This document shows positions 43,088 to 51,608 of a DNA stretch of 64,000 bases, in pieces. The stretch's first letter is position 1, and each line of letters opens with the position of its first letter. Source of the DNA: Vibrio tubiashii ATCC 19109 (lineage in GTDB: Bacteria > Pseudomonadota > Gammaproteobacteria > Enterobacterales > Vibrionaceae); NCBI RefSeq assembly GCF_000772105.1, contig NZ_CP009356.1, positions 186,001-250,000 on the forward strand. The letters run 5' to 3'. Both the position numbers and the translations under genes were made by a program. The notes under the pieces were generated by a model. It did not search any database, was not told where the DNA came from, and worked only from the letters and a program-made list of their open reading frames with translations.

Positions 43088-43412
43088 GTGTTAACTGCAT
43101 ATTGCTGTGGAACGAGCACTCATGAAATTACTGCCGCTGAATTGACTTTATCAAAGGTTACTGATGCAGACGTTCGCCTCACTGACATACGCAAACACGG
43201 CGATGAATCATCGATCTGTCTAGGAAGACGCAAGGGATTGTCAAGATACAATATGGGTTATGCAGCAGTTCCTCTAATCCCTTCAATAGAAAGTCTGCTT
43301 TGGGAGAATGCCCCCCCTATTGACTTGGCGTTAGGTTGTCAGAAACCCTGTGGCTCCAACAAGGAATGGAAAAAGCAGTACGGTTATCACAAGCGCTCAC
43401 TGTCAGTCAGTT
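43088..43412 (+). pseudogene. IS5-family transposase remnant
   Basis: The translated frame resembles the second half of IS5-group transposases: THEITAAELTLSKVTDADV, then a degraded stretch, AAVPLIPSIESLLWENAPPI, and CQKPCGSNKEWKKQYGYHKR followed by SLSVS. The N-terminal catalytic half and the DDE glutamate region are missing or damaged, and the frame continues into unrelated sequence. No terminal inverted repeats were found. It lies between the divergent promoters of the catabolic regulon and explains their 1.2-kb separation. Confidence 0.7.
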
Positions 43413-43968
43413 TGGTTTTCGGACCCAATTACGCAACAGGATCTGAGTGCATTTATGGATCCTTAGGTAAACAAGCCTTTATGATGGTCGGGCACACCAC
43501 TCTTCCTGGCTCATTCATCGAATTTCCATACAGGGCATTGATGTATTTGCCTGTCACTTTTCCGTGCCTATCATCAAAAAAATATTGAAATCGATCACTT
43601 TAAGCACTTCGATTCGCTTGAACGTTCCTCGTTAACCTGTTGGACATTATTTTATTCACCGACCGTGTTGGCAGAACTTCATACCAACAAATTGCGTCGC
43701 CGATAATGTGCTCAGCAGTTTTTTGGGGTAAAGAAGTCAAGCGCCCCCCTTTCGACACAACCTACAATCATCGTTCAACTGTTCATTTGTCATCTTTCGG
43801 TTCACCTCACATTAAATTTGCACAGAGTACTGGCTAACGAGCTTGGACAATGAAAGCGAAAACAAAGTCTTGATGATCGTTTTTACGTCGTTAAGTTTGC
43901 AAATTGCGATTTTCAAGATGAAAACCTATTGACTTATTAATCATCACGACTACTCTGTTATTGAATTG
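43413..43968. other. Non-coding stretch between IS remnant and ridA promoter
   Basis: I see no intact gene. Short open stretches on both strands lack ribosome sites and recognisable motifs and are probably further debris of inserted DNA. The bases before 43969 should contain the ridA promoter. Confidence 0.4.
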
Positions 43969-43984
43969 TTTATCAAATGATAAA
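43969..43984. promoter_or_regulatory. Operator palindrome O3, overlapping the ridA leader
   Basis: TTTATCA-AA-TGATAAA, identical to O2, ends three bases before the GGAG ribosome site of ridA. Binding here would block both transcription and leader access. With O1 and O2 it ties the two divergent operons into one regulon. Confidence 0.7.
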
Positions 43985-43996
43985 AAGGAGTAACTC

Positions 43997-44491
43997 ATGT
44001 CACTTAATTCTGTTAAAACAAATCCGGAAGCACAGTTATTGATGCTAGGTATCGAGCTACCTGCAGCACCAAACGCGGTGTCCAATTACGAACCTATAGT
44101 ACAAACTGGCAATATCGTGATGACATCCGGTCAACTTCCGTGGGTTGATGGCGAGTTGAAATATGAAGGTCAATTAGGCAAAGGTGGAGAGCTTACCGAC
44201 GAAGAAGGCTATCAAGCATGTCGATTATCTGCATTGAATGCAGTGGCGCAATTGAAAAAACACCTTGGTGACTTAAATCGAGTTAAAAAAATCATAAGAG
44301 TGGTAGGTGTTTTAAATGTTAACCCCACCTCACGCTGGACGGAGCAGCCTAAAGTATTAGATGGCGCTTCGGATCTAATTAATTCCATTTTTGGAGAGCG
44401 TGGACGCCATTCTAGAATGATTAATAGTAACTCAGCTATGCCACTAGATTGCGCTTCTTTGATTTATATTTATGCGGAAGTCCAAGAATAA
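43997..44491 (+). CDS. RidA/YjgF-family protein
   Basis: 164 aa, ATG with GGAG at the right distance. RidA fold features: LGIELPAAPNAVSNYEPIVQ, NIVMTSGQLPWVDGELKYEG, and ACRLSALNAVAQLKKHLGDL. The long form (about 150-165 aa) belongs to the YjgF_YER057c-like branch. RidA proteins deaminate reactive enamines/imines; long forms in catabolic operons often act on pathway-specific imines or aminoacrylate-like intermediates. It is first in the right arm of the regulon, followed 60 bases later by an MFS transporter, which suggests a nitrogen-containing substrate. Confidence 0.9.
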   Translation: MSLNSVKTNPEAQLLMLGIELPAAPNAVSNYEPIVQTGNIVMTSGQLPWVDGELKYEGQLGKGGELTDEEGYQACRLSALNAVAQLKKHLGDLNRVKKIIRVVGVLNVNPTSRWTEQPKVLDGASDLINSIFGERGRHSRMINSNSAMPLDCASLIYIYAEVQE

Positions 44492-44550
44492 GAAACGAAT
44501 ACTAACCTTGGGATCATGAAAAATAATGGTTCATTTACATGGAGCAAAAA

Positions 44551-45888
44551 ATGACAATGTCAAAATCTGAAAATTTAACTGAAAAAAAATTAAGATTATT
44601 TTTGATTAGTGTTTTGGCGATCTTTACATCGGGGCTCAGTTTTGGCTTGCGTGGTGCTATTGCTGGGGACGTTCAAGCGCTCTTTCTTAATCCAATAGAT
44701 GCTGCCAACTCTGCAACATTAATAGGTCAAATCCTTGGAGTGGCATTCTTGGGTTTTTCATTTACTTTGTTTTTTGGCAGCCCGCTGGTGAACATAATTG
44801 GGATTGGAAGAATGCTGCAGCTAGCCGGTGTGAGTTTTGTAGCGGGGACTCTGATTACTATGTTTGGCCCAGTGTTAGTCGAAGGCGACGATATATATTG
44901 GGTATTCTGGATAGGCATGGGATTAACTGGTATCGGGTGGGGTTTTACTGAATCTGCAGTAAACCCTTTAACCACTGCTATTTACCCCAAAGATAAAACG
45001 AATAGGCTTAATATATTACATGCTTGGTGGCCTGCTGGTATCGTCGTCGGAGGGGTAGCAAGCCTTGGGTTTGATGCGATTGGAGTCGGGTGGCAAGTCA
45101 AGTTCGGAATAATACTCATACCAACAATCTTGTTCTTACTTTTAATCATAGGTGTCAAATTTCCAAATACAGAACGCGTAGAGTCGGGCGTAAAATTTAC
45201 CGATATGCTGGCCGAAATAACCCGGAGACCGTCTTTTGTTATTTGGTTTTTCGCAATGTTTCTTACTGCTGCGACAGAACTTGCACCGGGACAATGGGTT
45301 GATATTACTCTTAGTCATACCATCGGAATGCCAGGGATAGTGATCCTAATCTATATTTCAAGTTTGATGTTTTTTATGCGTCATAGTGCAGGTTTTTTAT
45401 CAAAATATATTTCTAATACCGGCTTGCTATTGGTGTCTTGTATATTATCAGCGATTGGACTTTATTTACTAAGTCAATCGGTAGATCCGTACAGTGCAAT
45501 AATAGCCTCAACACTTTGGGGGGTCGGTGTCAGTTTTTTGTGGCCCACTATGCTTGCTAGTACATCTGAGCGCTTTCCTCGTGGTGGTGAATTCTTTTTG
45601 GGCTTAATGGGGTCGGCAGGTTCTCTATCGATTTATTTTGTTCTTCCAATGATGGGAAGTGTGTTTGATACAGCAAAGTTGACGATTGCTGGAGGGGGTG
45701 ATGCTTTTGATGCTCTTGACGGTGTTGCACTTGATAATGTATTGGCTAAAGCTGCGCAAATCTCTTTTCAATCGGCAGCCATCTTTCCAATTATATTAGT
45801 ACTTGTGTTTAGCATTATTATGCTTTACGAATACAGAAAAAAACACGCTAAGACTGCTGAATGTTTTGAAAATACTCAAAATAGGTGA
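44551..45888 (+). CDS. MFS transporter of the divergent catabolic regulon
   Basis: 445 aa from the ATG at 44551, preferred because GGAG sits seven bases upstream; an ATG at 44539 has none. About 12 membrane helices are visible, among them LFLISVLAIFTSGLSFGL, GIGWGFTESAVNPLTTAIYP, AWWPAGIVVGGVASLGFDAI and TLWGVGVSFLWPTMLAS. The pattern resembles sugar/fucose-permease-like MFS proteins. It follows ridA in one operon and ends seven bases before the TetR gene, which is convergent. Uptake of the pathway substrate is the likely role; the substrate is unknown. Confidence 0.9.
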   Translation: MTMSKSENLTEKKLRLFLISVLAIFTSGLSFGLRGAIAGDVQALFLNPIDAANSATLIGQILGVAFLGFSFTLFFGSPLVNIIGIGRMLQLAGVSFVAGTLITMFGPVLVEGDDIYWVFWIGMGLTGIGWGFTESAVNPLTTAIYPKDKTNRLNILHAWWPAGIVVGGVASLGFDAIGVGWQVKFGIILIPTILFLLLIIGVKFPNTERVESGVKFTDMLAEITRRPSFVIWFFAMFLTAATELAPGQWVDITLSHTIGMPGIVILIYISSLMFFMRHSAGFLSKYISNTGLLLVSCILSAIGLYLLSQSVDPYSAIIASTLWGVGVSFLWPTMLASTSERFPRGGEFFLGLMGSAGSLSIYFVLPMMGSVFDTAKLTIAGGGDAFDALDGVALDNVLAKAAQISFQSAAIFPIILVLVFSIIMLYEYRKKHAKTAECFENTQNR

Positions 45889-45894
45889 GTAATA

Positions 45895-46575
45895 TTAATG
45901 ACTATTTTCTAATAGAGCATAGTATCCATAAAGAAAATGCTTTACTCGTGCTCTTATAATTGCATTAATATCTTCAGGTAGTTGCATAAGGTAGATCCAG
46001 CGACGTATCCCCATATAAAAGAAACTGGAATGGAATCCCCAAATTATTTCAATATCAATTTCTGAAGGGGCTGGATCTAACCCATGCGCTGCCCTAATTT
46101 CGCTTAAGATAGGGAAAAATATTTTTTCTTTTAAAAGTTGAGTATAGTTTTTGTTGAACTCTGGATTACTTAATGCCGTAAAAATGAACAATCGAACCCA
46201 ATCATTTTCTAAAATGGCCGAAGTGTATTCTTCTAAATAATTGATCAACCTTTCTTCTATAGGCTGTTTTTGATCGGATAGTGCAATTTCCCATTGAGGG
46301 TTCCAACGAGAAACAAACACTTCATGATGAACTCGTTCAATCAATGCCTCTTTGCTTCCAAAATATCGATATATCAGCGGTTGGGTAACACCGATATTTT
46401 TAGCTAATTCACGTGTAGTTACGCCAAACCCATGTCGAGCAAAACATTCGATTGATCGTTTGATAATGTAAGTCTCACGTTCTGTTGCAGTCATGTATTT
46501 CGTAGTAACTTTTCGCGACTTCTGGAGCATGCTGTTTGGATCTTGTGCTTGAATGAGTGCTGTTTCCTTTGTCAT
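45895..46575 (-). CDS. TetR-family regulator
   Basis: 226 aa. The N-terminal helix-turn-helix is clear (TTRELAKNIGVTQPLIYRYF, then GSKEALIERVHHEVF). The C-terminal ligand domain is helical and variable. It is the only regulator of this locus and most likely the protein that binds the three TTTATCA palindromes, repressing both arms until an inducer binds. The N-terminal ~30 residues (before TERETYIIKRSIECF) look disordered; the first ATG has its GGA too close, so a start at codon 16 or 28 is possible. Confidence 0.9.
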   Translation of the reverse strand: MTKETALIQAQDPNSMLQKSRKVTTKYMTATERETYIIKRSIECFARHGFGVTTRELAKNIGVTQPLIYRYFGSKEALIERVHHEVFVSRWNPQWEIALSDQKQPIEERLINYLEEYTSAILENDWVRLFIFTALSNPEFNKNYTQLLKEKIFFPILSEIRAAHGLDPAPSEIDIEIIWGFHSSFFYMGIRRWIYLMQLPEDINAIIRARVKHFLYGYYALLENSH

Positions 46576-46799
46576 TCCTATCTACTCTGGCCTGTTTTGA
46601 TGACGAATACTTTTTAAGTCTAATGTTACTTGCCGTTAATGTATATAATTTCACTAAAGAGCGTGACGGGCTCACATGTTCTCCAATAACAAAAAAGATT
46701 GAATTGAGAATGAATTCTAAATCCTGATAGTGTCATAAGCGCCATCACCAGATATATCGATGATTCTTCGCAGTGTTCGTACCCACCGTAATATGCCGT

Positions 46800-47029
46800 T
46801 TGCGCCACAGAACAATCTCTAAAGGAAGATGATGAGCTTGAAGTCAAAATTGGGGCTTTTCTTTCTCGCTGCCGCTGGTTGCGCCTGCCCCCTTACGGCG
46901 GCGTGTCTATCCATATCTCAAGCTCCAAGAAATCCAGTTTCCCTTCACCACTCAGAAACCCCAAAACAAACGGTGGTGAACTGAACAAGATTGGAACTAC
47001 CGCACACGTGGAAACGGCCAGCCGAAGCT
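46800..47029 (+). pseudogene. Decayed second copy of the ynfA start plus the conserved leader element
   Basis: Bases 46800-46917 match the region around the ynfA start (14950-15200): AATCTCTA-AGGAA, then CTTGAAGT, GGGGCTTTTCTTTCTC and CTTACGGCGGCGTGT. The middle of the gene is deleted and the start lost. From 46918 to 47029 the sequence is a near-copy of 15851-15964. Order and orientation equal the first locus, so this is a shrunken duplicate. The bases from 47030 to 47313 show no gene. Confidence 0.75.
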
Positions 47030-47313
47030 GACTCAATCGCCTACTTGCTGTCATTGAATTGGCCGGATTTTAGCCTCTATCCTGGAGCGAAATTGATGAC
47101 CCACCGGTCTATGATGAAGTGATCTACTAGGGTTCGTCGGTCCGCTAAACTCTCTTCAATATCTCGGTCGCTTAGCATATCGAACTGCTACAAAAGCGAT
47201 ATCAGATGGGGATTGGGAGCCGGAGAAGTCCATGTAGTGCCCAAGTTAAAGTAAAAACAGGACTTCAAACATTACAAAGCGTATTAGTTCCCTCCGATGC
47301 GACAGAACTAAGA

Positions 47314-47340
47314 AAACGGTCCAGATAATCTGGACCGTTT
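47314..47340 (-). terminator. Strong terminator behind the sodC remnant
   Basis: A 12-base perfect stem (AAACGGTCCAGA / TCTGGACCGTTT) with a three-base loop, followed on the - strand by TTTTCTT. It lies about 30 bases after the sodC stop and is still intact although the gene is truncated. Confidence 0.85.
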
Positions 47341-47371
47341 ATTGTTTGTGGCGTCTAAAGAAGGGGATTAC

Positions 47372-47529
47372 TTAATCACACCACACACAATTCGAGCACC
47401 ACCGCCGCCAAGTTTCGCCGGATGGTCAGAGTGATTATCGCCACCAGCATGAACCATCAAAGCACGACCTTTTACATCATCAAGTTTTACTCGTGGCGTC
47501 AGTGCCGCAAGCCATGTGGTGTTATTCAT
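47372..47529 (-). pseudogene. sodC: Truncated Cu/Zn superoxide dismutase (C-terminal ~50 residues)
   Basis: On the - strand the frame reads [20 protein letters not shown], then [20 protein letters not shown] and GVIK before TAA. This is the electrostatic loop and C-terminus of periplasmic SodC, with the His, Asp and Cys of the family. The N-terminal two thirds, including the copper-binding histidines and the signal peptide, are absent; upstream lies ankB. An ATG (47529) opens the fragment but the product could not be an active enzyme. A deletion fused the sodC end to the ankB region. Confidence 0.85.
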
Positions 47530-47556
47530 ACTGTGGATCCTATTGATTGTTATTTA

Positions 47557-48021
47557 TCAGTGTTGAATCAATTTCAGAACATTGGATTGACCATAGATCT
47601 CGGCAAATTCTTTCAAATTTAGCCCAGCTTTATTGCGCAACTCTGGCGAGCACTCCGCTTGATATAGGTCTTTCGCTATACCAATTTCGCGTTTGATGAG
47701 TGCCCCCATTAATGCGGTGTTACCACGCTTATCTTGCAGGCAGGCGTTGGCACCTGAGTCGAGCAGCAAGCGAACGGTTTCTCTATTTCCTTGATACGCT
47801 GCCACCATCAAAGCGGTATAACTTTGATTATTTCGTTGGTCGATTGGAAAACCTTGAGAAACAAAAGTATCGACCACTTCGTTATTGCCAATCCGCGCAG
47901 CACCAAAGAATAGTTCAACCAGAGATTGGTATTCCTCTTCCAATTTGTCTTCGGCAGCCAACAAGGCTAACGAGAAGCTCCAAGAGAACAGAACGGCGCA
48001 GAGCAAAAACACGGTTTTCAT
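47557..48021 (-). CDS. ankB: Periplasmic ankyrin-repeat protein, catalase partner
   Basis: 154 aa. A signal peptide (MKTVFLLCAVLFSWSFSLAL) is followed by three to four ankyrin repeats: AARIGNNEVVDTFVSQGFPI, YTALMVAAYQGNRETVRLLL, NTALMGALIKREIGIAKDLY. In Pseudomonas, ankB lies next to katB and is needed for full catalase activity in the periplasm; here the gene follows a secreted catalase by 100 bases on the same strand, fitting that pairing. It probably aids assembly or heme loading of the enzyme. Length is normal. Confidence 0.88.
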   Translation of the reverse strand: MKTVFLLCAVLFSWSFSLALLAAEDKLEEEYQSLVELFFGAARIGNNEVVDTFVSQGFPIDQRNNQSYTALMVAAYQGNRETVRLLLDSGANACLQDKRGNTALMGALIKREIGIAKDLYQAECSPELRNKAGLNLKEFAEIYGQSNVLKLIQH

Positions 48022-48121
48022 TTACTCATCCTCATTAACGGAATGGGAGAATGACCCACGGGAGCCCTGATTTTCGGGCAGAAAAGAGCAGATAACTCTC
48101 CCGCAGGTCAAAACTTATTGC

Positions 48122-49636
48122 TTACATCATCGCTTTGTTTTTCACTTGCTTGAGATTGCTATCTGTTGCCTTGGCCAGACGCGTACCGTACTCTTTATCT
48201 GCACGATAGAAATAGCTCACCATGGTTTCCTTAACGTCTTTATCCATCACCTTATTTAGGTCACCCGCTAAGTTGGCAATCAAATCACTCTGATCTTGCT
48301 TGCTCATGCTGCGGAACAACACACCTGCTTGGTAGAAGTTGCGAGGATTGCTGATTGCTTTTTGTTGAACAGTCCCGACCAGCTTGGTTTCAACCGCTTT
48401 AAATTGCGAGCCTTCTTCCAGCGCCAGTTTACGGCTTGGTTCGTAGTTCACATCACCATGGCCTTGCTTCGCGTTGTTGCTCAATCCTTCTTGATTATGG
48501 TTATTCACGGATGCTAACGGACGGTTTACTGGCAGTTGGAACAAGTTCACTCCTAAGCGGTACAACTGTGTATCTGCATAAGAGAACAAACGACCTTGTA
48601 GCAAACGGTCTTCCGATGGCTCGATACCAGGAATCAAATTTGACGGTGCAAATGCCGACTGTTCAGTGTCTAAAAAGAAATTTTCTGGGAGGCGGTTTAA
48701 CGTCATAGTGCCGACTTTTTGATCCGGTACATTCAGCCATACTTTGGTTGCATCCAACCCGTTGTAATCCAGTTTGTTCAGGGCTTCTGGCGATAACACT
48801 TTCACGTACAGATCCCACTTAGGGTAGTTCCCAAGACCAATTTCTTTGTAGAGATCATTGGTTAAATGGTTGAAGTCCTTACCCTGCATTGCCGTCACTT
48901 CATCAGGACGAAGACTTTCAATGCCTTGCTGGCTTTTCCATTGGAACTTCACATAGTTCACATCGCCTTTCTTGTTAATCCACTTGTAAGCGTGGACACC
49001 AAAGCCATCCATAGTGCGATAGCTTGCTGGCGTGCCTAGGTTGCTATATAGCCAAGTCAGCATGTTGGTCGCACCCGGCTCATGGCTGAAGAAGTCAAAG
49101 AATCGGTTTGGATCCTGAACGTTGTTAACTGGAGACGGTTTTAGAGAGTGCACCATATCCGGAAACTTAATTGAATCACGGATGAAGAACACAGGCAGGT
49201 TGTTCCCTACCAGATCCCAGTTACCCTGTTCAGTATAAAATTTAGTGGCAAAACCACGAGGATCGCGAAGTGTCTCTGGTGATCCTTTTGAGTGAATAAC
49301 GGTCGAAAAACGAACGAAAACAGGAGTGACCTTTCCTTTATTAGTAAAAGGAGCGGAAACCGTTAAGTCACTAAAATCACCCGATGCAACGAACTCACCA
49401 TGAGCACCTGTACCACGAGCATGTACAACACGCTCTGGAATTCGCTCTCTGGCAAAACGCTGCAATTTTTGGATCAGGTGAACGTCTTGCAGTAATACGC
49501 TTCCGTTTTCACCTGCTGTGATTGAATTCTGGTTGTCACCGACTGGTGCGCCATTGTCTCTTGTCAGGGTCTGCGCCTGTAGAGATGTGCTGGCTAAGCC
49601 AACTGTAATTAGTAAAAAGCTTTTTGACATCTTCAT
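48122..49636 (-). CDS. katB: Periplasmic monofunctional heme catalase (KatB-like)
   Basis: 504 aa from the ATG at 49636, which has GGAG upstream. An N-terminal signal peptide (SKSFLLITVGLASTSLQAQ) directs it to the periplasm. The mature enzyme has the catalase landmarks: the distal His in RVVHARGTGAHGEF, the Asn region NLPVFFIRDSIKFPD, FFSHEPGATNMLTWLYSN, and the proximal heme-ligand Tyr in RLFSYADTQLYRLG. Length fits small-subunit clade catalases. It removes external hydrogen peroxide together with AnkB. Both sit inside a decayed duplicate of the ynfA-to-RDD region. Confidence 0.93.
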   Translation of the reverse strand: MKMSKSFLLITVGLASTSLQAQTLTRDNGAPVGDNQNSITAGENGSVLLQDVHLIQKLQRFARERIPERVVHARGTGAHGEFVASGDFSDLTVSAPFTNKGKVTPVFVRFSTVIHSKGSPETLRDPRGFATKFYTEQGNWDLVGNNLPVFFIRDSIKFPDMVHSLKPSPVNNVQDPNRFFDFFSHEPGATNMLTWLYSNLGTPASYRTMDGFGVHAYKWINKKGDVNYVKFQWKSQQGIESLRPDEVTAMQGKDFNHLTNDLYKEIGLGNYPKWDLYVKVLSPEALNKLDYNGLDATKVWLNVPDQKVGTMTLNRLPENFFLDTEQSAFAPSNLIPGIEPSEDRLLQGRLFSYADTQLYRLGVNLFQLPVNRPLASVNNHNQEGLSNNAKQGHGDVNYEPSRKLALEEGSQFKAVETKLVGTVQQKAISNPRNFYQAGVLFRSMSKQDQSDLIANLAGDLNKVMDKDVKETMVSYFYRADKEYGTRLAKATDSNLKQVKNKAMM

Positions 49637-50074
49637 GGATGCTCTCCAATGCGTCCTAACCATTTAACCAGTCGAGTGGTCAATGGCTAATCAAAAGCTC
49701 CTTTCTGCCCACGAAGAATATATCTTCAATGATTGCATTTGTTTAATGGGAAATAACGATAACTCTAATAGATAAAAACGATGAAATACTTATGGCAAAT
49801 CGAGTGCCGATAAAAAACCAAACTGGATATCTATAAATCACATTTAAATACTGCCCATGTCAATCTTTGGGGGGATAGTAGCAACAGCATCGGGTTTGGC
49901 GCTAGTGCCTATCATGTTTACCTCGCGATCTAGATGAAAAGATACCAATCGCGCAGCCATAAGCTAGAGCGGCAATTAACTTTCCTGTTTCTCTGTCACG
50001 TGCAAGGAGACTTAATGGCATCCAGTGGCTAATCTGGGAGCATGTGTCTACTTTTTATGGAAAGATCCACCTCC
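49637..50074. other. Gene-free stretch, promoter side of the catalase
   Basis: No gene is supported. The AT-rich part (49700-49860) is the likely catalase promoter. I see no clear OxyR site by eye. Confidence 0.4.
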
Positions 50075-50345
50075 TCGTCGAGCGAGTCAGCAAAGCTGCG
50101 ATGAGAGACGCGGCGCTCCCCGCTCAGTGTAAGCAATCGGGTGTCTACGTTGGAAGAAAACGCCATCCAGACAATACCAAGGCCCAAAGGGAGCGTCGCG
50201 ACAATATACCCAAGGTATCGAATGATGTACTGCCGCAGCGACGGTTTACAGCCGATGTTGGCACCATGTCCTTTGCCTATTTGATCCGTCCGCACGCCAG
50301 AATATGATGCTGATTGCAACCTCACACAAGCGGGGGGTTCAGTCA
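50075..50345 (-). pseudogene. Decayed second copy of the RDD gene
   Basis: The stretch matches 37310-37950 in three blocks: the gene end and downstream region (GATGAGAGACGCGGCGCT..., GTTGGAAGAAAACGCCA), the middle (AATACCAAGGCCCAAAGGGA through GACGG), and the upstream part (CATGTCCTTTGCCTATTTGAT, AGAATATGATNCTGATTGCAA). Two internal segments of the gene are deleted. Orientation is the same as the intact copy. Confidence 0.85.
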
Positions 50346-50770
50346 ACTCACTCTGTGCATCAACACACATTTTGGCAAAGTGCGTTTTTGCGCGACAGTG
50401 CGAGCCCCCCCTCGATTTACCGGCCCAATCCCACATCGGATTACCTGCCTGAGTTATGAATTTATATGATGGGGTTCTTCACACCTGGATAATCCGGTAT
50501 GACGTTGACTAAACCCATTAATATCTAAAAAATAATCAAAATTCAGCGCCCAATCAGCCCGCCATCAGGACTATTCATAAAAGTTCACTAGAAATAATCC
50601 TTATTCACAGCACCTGTCTGATCTGGCATGACAATGCATTTAACCTTTAATAAACAATAACACTATGAAGCGATCTTAATTACCCATAAATTAATTTGAG
50701 GTAAGACCAGAAATAATAGAAAAATAGGTACCATCCTCGCCGCAAAAAAACAAACAAGGAGAAATTAAAC
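50346..50770. other. Gene-free stretch before the YceI gene
   Basis: No gene seen. The AT-rich half (50560-50770) should contain the yceI-like promoter; AAGGAG at 50756 is its ribosome site. Confidence 0.4.
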
Positions 50771-51346
50771 ATGAAAAAAATAATTATCGCATTCGGCATC
50801 CTGGTGACGGTTGCTTGCTCACATGCCTTCGCTTCAGATGAATACCGTCTTGATAAAAAGCTGTCTAGTATCAGTTTTTCGACCATCAAGAATCAGTATG
50901 TGATCGAGCCCGCCTCCATTCAACCGGCAGCTGGAGTATTATCAGACGATGGCCGCTTGTCGTTGTCTCTCGACATCACAACGATTAAGACTGGGGTTTC
51001 AATCCGAGATACTCGCCTATCAGAGCTGTATTTTGAATCGGCCCTTTTTCCTAAAGTGAATATTGTGGCTAACCTTGATCGCGCATTATTCACCACAGGC
51101 GCGCAGCACGCGATTATTCCCGTCGACGTAGAATTGTATGGCGTGAAAAAAACGCTCCGTTTCCCTGTCACGATCATCCCAACGGAACATTATCTGATCG
51201 CAAGTACATCTTCCCCGGTCATGATCAGTGCAAAAGACTTTGGGATCCCAAGTGAAAATTTAGCCACCTTAGCTAAATTGGCAGGTGGCATTACGATTTC
51301 AGATAAGACACCATTAAATTTTAATTTGGTGTTTATCAAAAAATAA
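50771..51346 (+). CDS. Periplasmic YceI-family protein
   Basis: 191 aa. A signal peptide (MKKIIIAFGILVTVACSHAF) precedes a YceI lipocalin-like barrel: EYRLDKKLSSISFSTIKNQY, LSLSLDITTIKTGVSIRDTR and LYFESALFPKVNIVANLD. YceI proteins bind isoprenoid-type lipids in the periplasm, and their production often responds to pH or stress. The gene is monocistronic with AAGGAG and a good terminator. Length is normal. Confidence 0.9.
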   Translation: MKKIIIAFGILVTVACSHAFASDEYRLDKKLSSISFSTIKNQYVIEPASIQPAAGVLSDDGRLSLSLDITTIKTGVSIRDTRLSELYFESALFPKVNIVANLDRALFTTGAQHAIIPVDVELYGVKKTLRFPVTIIPTEHYLIASTSSPVMISAKDFGIPSENLATLAKLAGGITISDKTPLNFNLVFIKK

Positions 51347-51408
51347 CATGGATAACCAATATCGAGATAAACGCCATTAATCACTCTGGATAAGCCAACA
51401 TAAAATAT

Positions 51409-51445
51409 AGAAAGGTCGTCTTTTTCGATCGGCCTTTCTATTTTT
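51409..51445 (+). terminator. Rho-independent terminator of the YceI gene
   Basis: The stem AGAAAGG / CCTTTCT, extended inside by CG pairs, is followed by ATTTTT. It lies 62 bases after the YceI stop. Confidence 0.75.
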
Positions 51446-51608
51446 ACCGCGGATATCAGATTTCGCTCTACGGAATGTCTCAATCGTTCAACGCTTAAAC
51501 AAGCCGCTCTCAGCCCGCGTGTCGCCGCTTGGGGCACGAGAAATTCTGTGCCACTGAATGCGCCCATCCACAAGGCCTGTCCCTATCCTGACCGAGTAGG
51601 TTTGTCGG

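Noticed and set aside
43640..43837. Short + strand frame after the IS5 remnant
   Set aside because: No ribosome site or motif; more likely insertion debris.
50029..50436. 135-codon - strand frame with a stretch similar to the RDD protein
   Set aside because: It reads through the decayed RDD copy by chance; start and end are unrelated sequence and two gene segments are deleted.
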